The translations under genes were made by a program, and so were the position numbers. A DNA stretch of 64,000 nt from the NCBI GenBank assembly GCA_028583415.1, contig CM053273.1, forward strand, positions 87,456,676 to 87,520,675, in the 5' to 3' direction. The stretch comes from Protea cynaroides (taxonomy: Eukaryota > Streptophyta > Magnoliopsida > Proteales > Proteaceae). The notes beneath the pieces were generated by a model that had not been told where the DNA came from, searched no databases, and saw only the letters and a program-made list of their open reading frames with translations. Positions 34,937-47,110 of the stretch are shown piece after piece (the stretch's first letter is position 1; every line of letters starts with the position of its first letter).

Positions 34937-35701
34937 GAAAAATTTTCATCTAACCCCCAAAAAGGATGTCAAATTCTATCTACTATCAAATGGTTTCCAG
35001 AAACTCTAACCGGCCCCATTTAACTGACAGACTTGACTAAACATGTGAGTAGACATTCCTACACTTTCTATTTGAAACTTTAAAACATTAAAATGAGATA
35101 AATTTACTAATTTGCCCATTCTCTATTGCTACTTGGTTCAATGGCAACATCACGAATATCGAAACTCCCTTGCCTTTCTCTTTCACCATCTGCGTGTTTC
35201 CTCCTTCCTTATACTGAAATTCACTCACCTCCTCCTTCACCGCAACAGATTGCGATGCCAACAGCGCCTGGCACGCCATTGACAGAGGGCTTAACGGCGA
35301 TGAGACCTGCATGGGCTCAGAGGACTTACAGGCTGCGAGATCGCGTCAGCCTCCATACCTTGCATCTTGATCTTGCATCGAAAACCGCTCCTTGAATCGC
35401 CATGACTACAACAATAGTTGCTACAAACAACATAAGTTGCTACAAACAACATAACTTTCAATCTTCCCATCCCCAATCTCTCTCTGTTCTTCATTATTCT
35501 TCTTCTTCTTCTTTCACCAAAACCTAATCACAATCAGCTCTCACAAATTTAATCTCCCCTCTCTGCTTCTTACAAGTCAATTCCAAGAACTTGGGACTAA
35601 GTTAAATAAGTTATCAGAATCTAGTCCGCCACCGCCCGATAGAACAATGGAAGGAAAAATAGATTTTCCTCTGCCGTTCTTCGAAGGAGAAAGGAAAAGC
35701 T

Positions 35702-35702
<1 letters not shown>

Positions 35703-35756
<54 letters not shown>
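35703..35756. repeat. (GA)n microsatellite
   Basis: About 27 GA units inside the Mutator-like element, just upstream of the captured exon. GA tracts are common in plant 5' UTRs, so it may have been captured together with the exon. Confidence 0.95.
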
Positions 35757-35758
<2 letters not shown>

Positions 35759-35946
35759 GTAGAGCAAAATGAGAAAGGAAGAAGAAGAAAATACAACAGA
35801 AAGGAAATGAATCTGAAAAAGCCCTAAAATGACTCCAAAGAAATAAGTGGTGTATATTTTCAGATTTATTTCGGAGATACCCCAATTTTCTCCCATCTGG
35901 ATTTGCAGAGACCTACATCGAGACCTCTCTCTCGTAATCGACTCAC

Positions 35947-36272
35947 AAACAGATACTTGGTAGGCTCCCTCGGAATTGAAGCCTTCTAAATCGTCTGAAA
36001 ATCATGATTTAGGTGGATCCTCTGGTCCTTCTTCAAATTCTTCTGCCAGTTCAACAAGCAACGATCTAGTGAATAGCCGGTCTTTGAACCCAGACCATGC
36101 ATCTCTTCTAACCTCTAATTCTGCTTCAAATTCTGGGGTCAATCATGGGGATAAGTCTTCACTAGTCATAAACTCAAAGCTAAATGGAAATTCTGCAACT
36201 TCTTCCTATGAGGCATTACCAAGTTGTAGGGATGTTCCGAGCTCTGAGAAGCAGAACTTGTTTATCAAATAG
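35947..36272 (+). pseudogene. captured N-terminal exon of a PP2A B' (B56) regulatory subunit
   Basis: The frame from 35947 reads KQILGRLPR. After a 1-base shift at about 35975 it continues KPSKSSENHDLGGSSGPSSN, then a serine/asparagine-rich stretch, then SKLNGNSATSSYEALPS and DVPSSEKQNLFIK, ending in TAG at 36270-36272. This order (KQILGxLPRKPSKSSEN, Ser-rich linker, SSYEALPxxxDVP, EKQNLFI) is that of the variable N-terminus of plant PP2A B' subunits, which target the phosphatase. The HEAT-repeat body is absent, so no phosphatase subunit could be made. Confidence 0.75.
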
Positions 36273-36841
36273 CTGATAGGGGGATTCTGATCGTCGCCCC
36301 AAAATATCTAATGGCTTCCTTGTTACCTTGTTTGAGAAGAAAGCACAGAGTGTGTGAATTTCTTCTCCTTTCTACAGAGCAGTGGCATCCATTGTCGAAG
36401 CTGGTTGACTGTAGTTGTCACCAAAAATATCTAATGGCTTCCCTGCTGGTTGACTGTAGCCGTCGCCGAACGAAAACGACAGCACACTATAGTCGACGAA
36501 CAAGGGTTTCACCGTTGCAACTCGTTGGGGAAGAAAGGTATCCAAAGAGAGATTTTCTTTTTTACTTTTACCGTAGAAGATGAAAAATTGGTAAGTAAAT
36601 GTGTTTTTTTACTTTGGGAGGCATTATGGTCTTTTACTTTTGGAATAAGGGCAATATTGTCCTAATATTTGCAACTAACGGGACTTTACTAATGGGTGGG
36701 GTCTATATGATTAACGGTGGAAAATTTTTGGGTGGAAAATAAGACATTTGGAAAACTTTTGTGTGGTAGATGAGACTTTTGAAATTATTGGGGGTTAGAT
36801 CGAATTTGACATAGTTTTTGGGGGTTAAATGAAAATTTTTC

Positions 36842-37915
36842 TTACCAAAAATAAAAATCCCCTCTTTAGGTTAAATAAGAAAATACTTTTTTTTTTGGTA
36901 TGAATTCTTGTTTCACTCTTTTCACGCTTACTCTCTCTCTCTCTCTCTCTCTCTCTCATACCGCCCCATATGATATATTAGGCAACGAATTTCTTTTACC
37001 GTCGCCAAAACGTCACCATAAATATTTTTGGACAAGTACATCTTACCACCGTTTTGTGTGGAGCGTCCTCGAATAGAATGCTCTGAAAATTATTTGACAG
37101 AGAAGTCATTAAATTTTCAACATATTATCTGTCCATTCAAGAAATTTTCTATTCTTTCAACGGTTAGATTGACTTCCTAGTTCCTACACTGTTCCTGTAG
37201 GATCTCTTTTCTCATAGTTCAAGAGCAACAAAAAAAAAAAAAAAAACCCTAAAATCCCAGAAATAAATGAATCGACCATCCCAAAGTAACAGTCGTCTGA
37301 AAAGTTAAAACCCTATTGCAGCGATACTGAAAAAATGGTAGTCGAAGAAATTATGTCCATATCTCAATTCTCAACAGTGAAGGCAAACAGTTGCAGGGTT
37401 TGAATTCTCCCCTAAGTTCTAAAGGACAGCTAGGTATGTTTATCAAGTTGAACCAAAATGTAATGGACATTTTGTTTTATTTTTTCAAAGAAAAACTTTA
37501 CTGTTCGAAGGTGCCTTCTTCTTCTTTTATTTATTTATTTATTTTGGTAATAAGGTGCCTTCCTCCATTCGTATACGAGGCTTCCACCAAAGGGTTAAGA
37601 GAGGGGCTAGATTTAACAGCCATGCTACTGTCAAAATCTCAATTATCTAATTTACTTTACTTAGTATTTCTTCTGTTTTTCTGGGTGTTCGTATCTATTT
37701 TTTTTTATCCCTTGTAAGGAGAACAAGCAGGAGCATCTGTAAGATGATTAATCTTAGTTTTTCCTTTTAAGAAGTTATCCTTTTTATCGATGAGAATATT
37801 CTGTTCTTCTTTGCGGGTTTTTTTTTTTTTTTTACTCAGTATGATATTATGTGGGTTTGATCTGCTAACATTGTCTCTTTTGGATGACAGAAGCAAATAA
37901 GAGCACAACTTGACA
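36842..37915. other. upstream region of F-box copy 3
   Basis: It aligns with the upstream regions of copies 1 and 2. It contains a (CT)n tract at about 36931-36957 and a poly-A run near 37229-37245. A predicted 5' UTR intron runs from GTATGT (37434) to GATGACAG (37890). No other gene is supported. Confidence 0.55.
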
Positions 37916-39778
37916 ATGTCTCTTTCAAAGTTGAAACTGGATCCAAGTTTAAATGGAGATATAATCAGTAATATGCCTCCAAACATCATAGAAAACGTAC
38001 TTTCTCGTTTGCCTATAAAAGAAGCTGTGAGAACATGCATCTTATCAAAGAAATGGAGATACAATTGGATTACTCTTCCAGAACTTATATTCGATTTTAC
38101 CCTCAGGAATGCTATGAGAAACAGAAATGATGATAATATTGTAAAATTCATTGATGATGTTCTCTCTCTTCATAGAGGTCCAATATGCAAATTCAAGCTC
38201 TCTGGCAATCTGTGTATTCGGAATACTGGATACATAGATAGGTGGATACTATGCTTATCAAGGAATGACATACAAGAATTAGTCCTTTGTCCTCAACCTC
38301 TGCTTAGGGATCATGAGTTACCATCATGTCTCTACTCTTGTGAACTACTGACTCATTTGCAGCTCAGTTATTGCACACTTAAACGTCCACCACTGTTTGC
38401 AAGCTTTAATTTTCTCAAGAGCCTATTGCTTTATAAAGTTCAATTTGTTGGCTTCACATATGAGAATCTGGTTTCTAGATGCCCAATACTTGAGAGATTG
38501 AAAATAGAAGGACTTACAGGTTACACTGATTTCGTAATTTATGCTCCTAAGCTGAAGAGCTTAGTTGTTAATGGTTTTTACGAGGTTACCCAAAATATAT
38601 GCCTGAAGAACACTCCACTTCTAGCATATGTGTCACTGAATTTGCATTGTTATGGACTGAACTCAAAACGTTTCAATCATAGGGAGGGAGAAATTTCCCA
38701 CTTAATCAAGGTTTTTGGATGTCTTGATGGTGTTGAGAAGCTTGCTGTACGTGGAAATTTCCTCAAAGTAAGTTGACTTTATGAATATCACTTGGTATAC
38801 TAATTTCTATTTATATTCATCTGGATACTCTCTTAAACACTTTTTTCTTGTCTTTGCTTATGTAGTACTTTGTTGTGGATTTTGTACCAACGAAGCTTCC
38901 GAATACTTATTATCATATGAAGACTTTGGAACTACAAATCTGCTTCAATGATGTGCTGATGGTTTCAATGGCACTCTGCTTGATTAGAAGTGCCCCGAAC
39001 TTGGAGGAACTAAAGATTGATGTGAGTTATCTTCCCACACAAGCAAAAATGGTATTGCCATCATCGTCATATGTCTTCATAGAATGCCCTATCTTGAGAA
39101 TAATTGTTATGTAAGAAAACAAAAATAAATCTTGTAAGTATAGATATATGAGTTTCCAAATTTTATAGTTTTGAGTTAATTCTTACGTATTAAATTATGG
39201 CAAATTTTTTTTCTTGAGTCATCCATCCGAAAAAGGTACAAAACCTCAACCCCTAGGTACTTGAAGTTATTGTAGTATCTGTATCTCATCCGAAAGCTTT
39301 TCATTCCATGTTTTGGAGAACCACATTAAGAATACTACTCCTCACGTTCTATTGGGAAATTGATTTTGATTCAATAAGACTTCGTTCGGATTCTATGATC
39401 TGATTTTGTATTAATAACTATGTGATATTGATTGGATATCATGATATACTTCTGCAGGCGATTCCCCACACAAACAATCAACCGCGATTTCCAAAAATTG
39501 GAGATGGACCAGAGTTCTTCTTAAACCAGCTTCGAAATGTGAAGATTAACTCTTTTCGTGGATGGAGACGTCAATTAGAATTTGTTGAATTCCTACTCAG
39601 TATTACTCCGGTTCTCTGGAAGATGAGTATTTATAGCTACAAAGATCCTACTATTACTAATGGGAATCCAATGAATGGAGCAAAGATGTTGGAAGTATTA
39701 ATGCGATTTCCTCGAGTGTCTCCAGAAGCAAAAATTGAATACTTTGAGAATGGCATATTGGTGGAACTTGGGAAATGA
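37916..39778 (+). CDS. F-box/LRR/FBD protein, copy 3 (three exons, intact)
   Basis: Exons are 37916-38767, 38866-39021 and 39458-39778, all phase 0, giving 442 residues. Splice sites match copy 1: donors GTAAGT and GTGAGT, acceptors TGTAG and CTGCAG. The F-box lies at residues about 13-62 (NMPPNIIENVLSRLPIKEAV). Leucine-rich segments follow, and an FBD-like C-terminus (LRNVKINSFRGWRRQLEFV). Compared with copy 1 it differs by scattered substitutions and by one fewer residue in exon 3. Without the second splice, exon 2 would read on to a stop at 39112-39114; the conserved exon 3 and donor favour splicing. The role is inferred: substrate adaptor of an SCF ubiquitin ligase. Neighbouring upstream Mutator-like insertion could affect its promoter. 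Confidence 0.83.
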
Positions 39779-40948
39779 AGATAGAAGGGTAGTTATTAAT
39801 AATCCATATGATCACATTGGACCAGATGACCTTATATAGCAGTAACTAGTTGTTATACAATTTCATCATACTTAAAATTATGATCTAAGGACTTGTTGAA
39901 CATCTTTCAATGATTTGTTTATTAGATTAGTACCTTGACATTGTTGCTTCCAAGTGGCTATTTAGCTAGATGATTTGATGTGGATGTAGTGGTAGTATAA
40001 TGCACAAACACACTCTATCACACTAGTCATTATATCATATATAAATAGATATCAGCCTGGTATTGTACGAATTGGCCTTATGTTTTAATCTTTTTTTTTT
40101 CTTCTGATTTTTCTACTATTTCTTGGTATTTTTCTAGTATCGTCACGCGTTAGGGGCATTTTTGTAATTTTGACCATCCCATTTGCATTTTTTTTTCTTT
40201 GTTTCTGATCTAGTGTGTCATATGTATCTTTGAATTTTTTGAGTTGTTATGTGTGCATTATTTAGGCATTTTTCAGGATTTATTAACTAATGTTTAACCA
40301 TAATGGGAATGCTCTAAATTCTTGTAAAGTTTGTGTCTTCTAAATTTCTGTAAAATTTATTTGCTGTAAAATTTTTGATATTAGAAACATCGGAGGATGA
40401 TCTATAAGCTAGAAGGGCATATTGGAATCTCACATGTTAGAATTTATTGACTTTCGGATGATGAGGAATTCATCTCAGCCATCTCTTTCTACTAATTTTA
40501 CATTTGACATTGTCCACTGTCGTTGTACCTCCCCAACCACTGCCCTCCATCTCTCACTTTCATGGTTACATCACCTCACTCTTGCTCTTTGCAACCGACC
40601 CCCACTCCTGCCCCTGGGTTTAATACTTGTGTGAAAAAATTTCAACCAAGATTTACTTATTCTATATGAGTTAACTATTCTATATTCATTCTTTGAGTGA
40701 ATCTGGGTGACGACATATAGTCCATTCTAGTTTGGCCCATAATTTCCTTGTGCAACAGAGGGAAAAATATTCTTAAGAACCTATCATCAACCTATTATCT
40801 CCGGTGTACCTTTGATCCTTTGAGCGACAACCAGTTTACACGGGACTCTTGGATCACTATGGCTGACTTTCACCTTTGTTCGACTAGTTGGTCTCACAAT
40901 CAGCCAGGCTTATACCATTACATTTATGAACAAAATAGATGCCTAAGC
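39779..40948. other. downstream flank of F-box copy 3
   Basis: It aligns with 8627-9755. No conserved open frame is found. The last bases TAAGC (40944-40948) are the left duplication of the solo LTR. Confidence 0.6.
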
Positions 40949-41337
40949 TGTTGGGTTGGTGTCTTGTATTCTGTGGGGTCCACACAATTATAAGGATAGT
41001 ATTTGTATTAGGGTATGAGTCTATTACATGTATGTGGTTAAACTTATAATTGTAGTGGGATTAGGGTTTCTAGGTTTCCCTATAAATTGTCTCTGTGTGG
41101 GAAAACCTAGGTAAGGCTACAAAGGCTGTAGAGGATTCTCCTCTGACAGTGGAGAGCTAGACGCTGTAAGGCTGACAGATGAGATAGGCCTGTCAGGTAG
41201 AGAATTTTATAGACTGTTCTTGGGAATAGAAGAAAATCACTCTTTTCTCTGGTGGATGTAGGCATTCCACGATGGGGTGTTGAACCACGTTAATTCTTCG
41301 TGTGCTTCTTGTTTGTTTGCGTCTCCCGATCCTAAGA
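40949..41337 (+). repeat. solo LTR with target duplication
   Basis: 389 bp, from TGTTGGGTTGG to GATCCTAAGA (probably once CCTAACA). It is flanked by TAAGC at 40944-40948 and 41338-41342. Segment 1 has the empty site at about 9753-9760. No internal region is present, so it is best read as a solo LTR left by LTR-LTR recombination. A diverged relative is at 11120. The LTR family is otherwise unassigned. Confidence 0.8.
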
Positions 41338-41699
41338 TAAGCCTACCTTCGTACACCTCCTTTACACTTTAGGAGGCATCCATGTTCGTAAAATGGAGAC
41401 AAGAGGCTACGATACAACCTAGTGTACTCAGTTTAGAACTCTGAAAGAGAAAGCAATATGCTTTTCGAAGACCATTTATGGTCTATCCGTGTTATAGAGT
41501 CTACTACTACGGGATATAGCGAAACTGTGGAATCAAACTCAATGAATTATGGGGCAATGGACTTGGTATAAATTCGCAGAGATCTTCCAAATAGTTGTTT
41601 ATTGTCGTCTTGTTGTCATCATTTTTGTGTTGCCTTTGTCTTAGGGTAAGACATGGTTGATGAGGTCCACCAAAGTTTGACTTGAGTGCTCTATCCCTT
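41338..41699. other. continuation of the downstream flank of copy 3
   Basis: It resumes the alignment with 9755-10125 after the solo LTR. No gene is seen. Confidence 0.6.
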
Positions 41700-42300
41700 G
41701 ACTATGACCAAGGCTTTTGATTTTTTTATTTATTTTTTGTGATGCTTGATCATTTATTACTCAAAAAAAAAAAAAAAAAAAAAGAAGAAAAAGAGATGAG
41801 AAAAGATTACACACCTTCAAAGACGGAAAACCACCCCCACAATAGGGACAATGACCAAAAAAAAAAAAAAATGGGGTAACGTCAAAAGATGGGAGCCAAA
41901 ACAAAAGACAACCAGACCAACAGCCAACACAGTTAGATCCCAATTAGGCCAGCCCAAAAAGAAGCAGGCTAACAAATCACACGAAAGCTCACATGCGTGT
42001 CTTTAAGAAGACCGGGACGCCTCTGACGAAGGTTGCTTCTTCTTGGAAAAGGAAGGGTAAAAACAATGGTTGTTGTCCTTCCAACTAGAAGGGACATCGG
42101 GAGGCTCCAAGGCTGAGTCCTCGCTGTCCAAGGACTCATCATTTAGGCACCTCACAGAGTTATCTAGGTTTGAGGCAAGATTTTGTAGAATTAACGAAAA
42201 TAGAAGGGGAGGTGGGTTTTGAGAAAATGGAGGAAGAAATGGAGGGAGAGGCAAATGAGGGGCTTTGAAGAATGAGAAAGTGTTTGATTATGACATTTGC
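41700..42300 (-). mobile_element. LINE-like 3' fragment, segment 3 copy
   Basis: It aligns with 10205-10770. On the minus strand an 83-codon frame (42254-42003) shares LASNLDN, RCLNDES, EDSALEPPD and a lysine/serine-rich end with the copy at 10753-10439. A TTGG-rich 3' part and T-rich tail follow. Tentative LINE assignment. Confidence 0.4.
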
Positions 42301-42433
42301 AGCATTCAATTGTATCTCACAAATTGTAGCCGAATAATAGAGGAGTTAGGTCTTAGAAAAAACCCTTTTTTTTTTTTGGATAAGCCGGATATATATATTG
42401 AAGAGAAACTAAAACAGAAGGAAGGGAAGAATA
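42301..42433. other. junction with T-tract, target of the copia element
   Basis: Homology with segment 1 ends near 42365. A T-run and GGATAAGCCGG follow, resembling a reversed LINE poly-A end. The copia LTR starts at 42434. Its other target copy is outside the window. Confidence 0.35.
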
Positions 42434-43843
42434 TGATGTACCTTGGATGACACTGAAAGGGGGGGGTGAATCAGTGTGAAAACTTTTCCCTGAATTTTCC
42501 TTTACTGCCCAGCGTTGATGATGATCCAGACTGTTACAAGCATACAAGCGTATGCAAATCTACCTCGCACCACTCAGTGGCCAGGTCTACCAGATTTGCA
42601 CACCCATCCTGCAGTTCATTCCACGCACTTCACAAAATATAGAAATAAAGCATTCCACAACTCAGAAGGGTTACGTGGTTCACCACCACAGTGTGTGATG
42701 GCTAATCCACGGAGTAATGCCCAATGGACTCTGTATTTACTCAATACTCAATTTTAGTCCTTTATAGGACAAGGATACTCACCCTGTGTTTTCCCAGCAT
42801 AAAACTGAGAGGGCAAACACTGCCAGGGTTCAGGCTGTACCAGCCAGTGTCCAGCACCCACTGAACACAAATCAAAATGATATATTTTGGGGCTTATAGT
42901 GATGCCCTACAATGAAACCCAGACTAGCAAGGCATTCAACATTCTTTTTGCCTAAGCTAGCATACAACAAACTCCCATACTAAGTAGGCATTTAAACATT
43001 TTAACCTACTCTAGCATACATGACATTGAATCAATAAATAACATAGGAGTTAAGTGAATCTCACAACCGAGGCTTCCAAGTGGCTGACAGCACCATTAGA
43101 GCTCTACAGTGCTCTCAAGAAGCTTCATCAACTTCCACCATTGGCTAGACTTGATGCATCAAGCATTTCTTTGCATACAAGCATCATTATCTCTCTCACA
43201 ACCGAGCACTCATCATTCTTGCGCAACAAACTGTTCTACCAACCTCTCATTAGCATTAGGAACACAATAAATTAAGAATGGAGAGGTTGGATAGGCATTG
43301 TGAGCTCCAACAAAACCAAAGAAAACCCTTTCTCCTTCTCTTTTCCTTTCTTTCAATTTTTTAGAACTTCTCACGACCTTCAAACCACCCACAATAGATA
43401 GGTTATTCAAAACTGAGTCGAGTGCAACTTGAACCATCCGATTTGGATATCGGATGGCCAAGATATGGCCAAAATACGATCGGCCAATCAGAATATAAAG
43501 AATGGAATCATTTAAGAGCTACTCATGCACTGCCGCTACACCATATCTCCTCCTTTGTTGACAGAGTCAGAGACGCTGTCGATCCGCAATTGGCGGAGAC
43601 AGCATCTTCAAAAGGTAGCCGTTGGATATCTGGAAAAAAGCGGGATTAGCCACCAGCCGACGGATCTGGTCAGATCGCGTCAGATCCGTTCGGCTTTCCT
43701 TTGCATAGGATTGAGATCAAGGCCGCCGTTGTACCGAACGCGCGCCGCACAGAATCAACATTTCGCCATCATACATTGCGGATCATTGTTATACGTTGCG
43801 CCGCCCAAATCAAAACTCGTGCGCAAGAATCTAGACGCAACTC
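42434..43843 (-). repeat. 3' LTR of the large copia element, distal part
   Basis: It starts (plus strand) TGATGTACCTTGGATGACAC and matches 63226-64000 almost base for base. It ends at the AACTC target duplication (43839-43843) of the nested Tat element. The LTR continues at 56894. The frames inside (for example 43054-43848) are LTR sequence, not genes. Confidence 0.88.
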
Positions 43844-44091
43844 TGTGAGGATAGTGATGTCCACCCACGCTGAATGGACGGTGAAATGATTTGGAGTCGC
43901 CACCTAGATTAAGGTCTAGGACCTAATATGTAGCCTCATCCTGAGATAAGACTTCTATTGACTCATGACCCAACATATCGGCTTTGGTCCAACAGAGAAA
44001 CGGGTAAGCGTTCAAAGTACAGTTTGGGAAGGTGTTAGGCACCCAAAACTGTCCGATCCAAAAATCGGCCTCCTATGTGATTCTACTTTCC
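43844..44091 (-). repeat. inverted copy of the Tat LTR end at the left terminus
   Basis: These 248 bp are the reverse complement of 56641-56888, identical by eye. The sequence starts TGTGAGGATAG next to the AACTC duplication, mirroring CTATCCTCACA at the right end. Directly after 44091 the sequence jumps to direct-orientation LTR tandem repeats. See the findings for interpretation. Confidence 0.9.
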
Positions 44092-44959
44092 CTACTCCCT
44101 GAGAGTACAAACCTTACTCTCTGAGAGTACAAATCCAACTCCCTCTATCATGAAGTCGTACTTGCGAGTACGCACCCTTAGCCTTGCGAGGCTCTATCTT
44201 GAAGTCGTGCTTGCGAGCACGCACCCCTTAGCCTTGCGAGGCTCTATCTTGAAGTCGTGGCTGCGAGTACGCACCTTAGTCTTGCGAGACTATCTTACAC
44301 TCTACTCCCCGAGAGCCACACCCTACTCCCCGAGAGCCACACTCTACTCCCCGAGAGCCACACTCTACTCCCCCGAGAGTCACACCTTACTCCCCGAGAG
44401 CCACACCCTACTCCCGAGAGCCACACTCTACTCCCCGAGAGCCACACCCTACTCCCCGAGAGCCACACTCTACTCCCGAGAGCCGCACCCTACTCCCTGA
44501 GAGCCACACTCTACTCCCTGAGAGACACACCTTACTCCCTGAGAGTACAACCCATGAAACGAACTACGTTGTACCTGATTTCTAGGACCTCCGGAATACG
44601 TAGGCAACTTGGAGGACTCTCCAAGTACGGTACCTCATCTTAGTATCCTTAGGTTCCCCATATCCATATCCATATCCGTATCCATATCCTCGTTCACTTC
44701 GATCCATTTAGGCTATCTCTAGATTCAATCTCAATCATCATCAAGCATAAACTTCAACTTGAATAAATTGAATCTAAGAAAGCTTAATCATAATCCACAT
44801 CCATAAACCTTAACCACTTTGCCTTTGAACTACGTTTTTGGACTTGATTTCCGGATTGGAATACGTAGGCAATTTGAGATGTTTTGGACATCTCGATTCG
44901 ATCCATCACCGAACCATCTTTGGTTCGGTTCATTGTATATTATTTTATTTATTTTCTTA
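44092..44959 (+). repeat. partial 5' LTR of the Tat element, direct orientation
   Basis: It aligns in direct orientation with about 55660-56521 of the 3' LTR: last 22-bp units, the 51-bp TTGCGAGTACGCACC units, the 21-bp GAGAGCCACAC units, and two GAACTACG ... ACGTAGGCA blocks. Homology stops at TTATTTTCTTA (44959), 367 bp short of the LTR end. The proper LTR end and primer site are therefore missing here. Many units read CCCCGAGAG here but CCCTGAGAG in the 3' LTR. Confidence 0.85.
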
Positions 44960-45950
44960 TGATTCACTTTCCTTACATTGATTGACTGACATTGGATGCT
45001 AGATCTAGGGCTACTATATTTATGATTGTACATATTGTTTTGGGGGGTTTGGGTTCAGTCACACATCGTGCTATTAGCCAACCCGGGTCCTCATGAATAT
45101 GGGATCGCCCGCTAGGTGAAAAGCACAACCTTGACACGTACCTTGTAAAAGTCTCGACTGTGGAGAGCCTCTGACGTTTGTTTCTCGGGTCCGCCCGGGA
45201 AGGCGTTATACTTCTCTAGGTCGTTTGACATTTTGCAAAATGGTATATCAAAAGGAATCGAGGGGCCCATGATTCACCGTGTAGACGGGAATAGGTCCAC
45301 TCCTCCTCGTCAAGGTAGGCCTTTGCCGGTCCTAACCCGAGTGAGCCACATGCATGTTATTTTTGGTTCATCCCTGAACTGACTATGTAAATTCCAACTC
45401 AATTACGACATCTGTGCCTATGACATCGAAGTTCTGCCCGTTTTGATTCTCGATTTATCAACATGTTTGGATTCACACTTGAGGATTCAATGTGTCGAAC
45501 CTTTCATTGTTGATACATCAAGTCTTAAAAACGATCGGAAAATCTCTATCATGGCATGGATATTATGATCGAATGGGAGTTTACCAGTTTGTTCAGTCAT
45601 GAACCGCCTTTTTGCTAACTTATCTCTTATGAAAGTTTAAGGATGAGCATATTCGTTTCAATTTCTTTGTTTTTGATAAACCAAGTGGTTGGACCTTGTC
45701 ACCCCACTGACCCGTTTTGGGTCAAGAGGCCCAAGCTCGATCACGTGATCATTCAAAGCAATTAAATTGACGCAAATAATGTTTGTTTAAGGGGTTTCAT
45801 AAGAGAGCTAACATTTGTATGGTTGAGTCAGCTCTGTTTGTGTATGTTAATTCCTTTCTGTCCTATCTCCATTCCAAGAGTCTTAACACTTGTCAGCTTT
45901 GGCCTGTCCCGATAACCATTTCTACTCTGTAGGACTGGGATTCCATCATT
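44960..45950 (+). other. Tat element leader
   Basis: Non-coding stretch between the truncated LTR and gag. The long leader fits Tat/Ogre elements. I see no primer-binding site, in line with the loss of the LTR end. The short frames are not meaningful. Confidence 0.5.
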
Positions 45951-47110
45951 GTGAAATTGTTTAGAGTGTTTGCACCTGAACCTATTGGCCCTACCTTGTC
46001 CATACCAGTTGAAGCAATGGGTGACGGACCAAATCAGGTTCCAAGAGCTACAAATGGCAGAATTGAGAGGGTAGTAGATATCATAGAAGTGATGGTTACC
46101 ATGATTCAAAACCTACAGATGCAATTGCAAGTCCAAGCGTCAACCATTGAGAGCATGAATTTGGTACACCCACAAGGATTGAGTACCTCTAAGCAAGTTG
46201 TGCCACAGTGTTTCTCAGAACCTGTATTAGAAGACACAGAGGAGATTGTGTATCAGAAACCTTTGGTCATTCAAAAGGCTCCCACATTCCGAAAGCTGAA
46301 TGAGGAAGATGTCCCTTCCAGGGATAGACTGAACAGATCAGAGGAATTGCTAAGAGCTATGAAGGCATGGGATGATCAGATAATCTGCCAAAGAGCTTTC
46401 CCTCCTAATCAGTCAGTGGCACAGACTGCCAACATTAATGCTAATCCATCAATCTCAAGGAATCAGAACCACACTCCTGCTCTGCAAAGGTTGGAAAATA
46501 GAAGGCAGTTTACAAATTTGGGCATGACAAAAAATAGGGCTCTGAAAGTATTGGTACAGGCTGGAAAATTGAAGGTACTCACACCTCATCCTCTGCCATG
46601 TCCACTTCCACTGAAGTTTCGAATGGATCTATTCTGCAAATATCATAACCAACATGGTCACCATACTGAAAATTGTAACGCTCTGAGGCATGCTATACAA
46701 AACCTGATAGATGCAGGAGAAATTGAGATCCGAGCTAGACAGAAATCAATGGAAAATGGTCCTCCCCTTCCCCATCACACAGTCAATGGAGAGAGGCATG
46801 AGTTCCAATTGAGACAGTCCAAGCTGATATCGAGGGGAGCGTCACATCTGGTGACCAAATGAACAGGGTCTCAATCCAAGAAGTGCGGCATGGGCATGGG
46901 GTATACTTTTCAGAAATCTCTCAGTACAAGGTGGCCATGGGGCAGAATGATAAGGGATCAGAAGGGAATGCAGCCCAAATCTCAGAGGATTCTAAGTCAA
47001 CAGCAACATCATGGCAATCACAGAATCAAATCCCTCAGGTTTGGACTGGGGTATCCCCCTACCAACCAAGATCTGAAACTGATAGAGGAAAAGCAGAGGA
47101 GAGAAAATGA
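45951..47110 (+). pseudogene. Tat element gag (C-terminal part and following frame)
   Basis: The 303-codon frame (45951-46862) contains the knuckle-like CKYHNQHGHHTENCNALRHA followed by IQNLIDAGEIEI, as in Gag of Tat elements. It ends in a stop, and an overlapping +1 frame follows (46859-47110). The N-terminal capsid domain is not evident, so gag appears shortened. The start ATG is uncertain. Confidence 0.6.

Larger units (their letters stand above)
34937..36841. mobile_element. Mutator-like (Pack-MULE) element with captured PP2A B' exon
   Basis: 1905 bp, flanked by a perfect 9-bp duplication TTACCAAAA (34928-34936 and 36842-36850). Segments 1 and 2 have the empty site with one copy. The ends are inverted: GAAAAATTTTCATCTAACCC on the left against the complement of GGGTTAAATGAAAATTTTTC on the right, with similarity continuing about 40-50 bp. 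The 9-bp TSD is the Mutator hallmark. There is no transposase; the interior holds a phosphatase-subunit fragment and other unassigned sequence. Confidence 0.85.

Noticed and set aside
35126..35395. 89-codon frame inside the Mutator-like element as a second captured gene
   Set aside because: It is proline- and serine-rich with no recognisable motif. It may be captured DNA, but nothing supports a protein.
38875..39114. F-box copy 3 ending at the stop 39112-39114 without a third exon
   Set aside because: A GTGAGT donor at 39022 and a conserved exon 3 with FBD-like sequence in all copies favour splicing. Copy 1 has an early TAG in the same intron.
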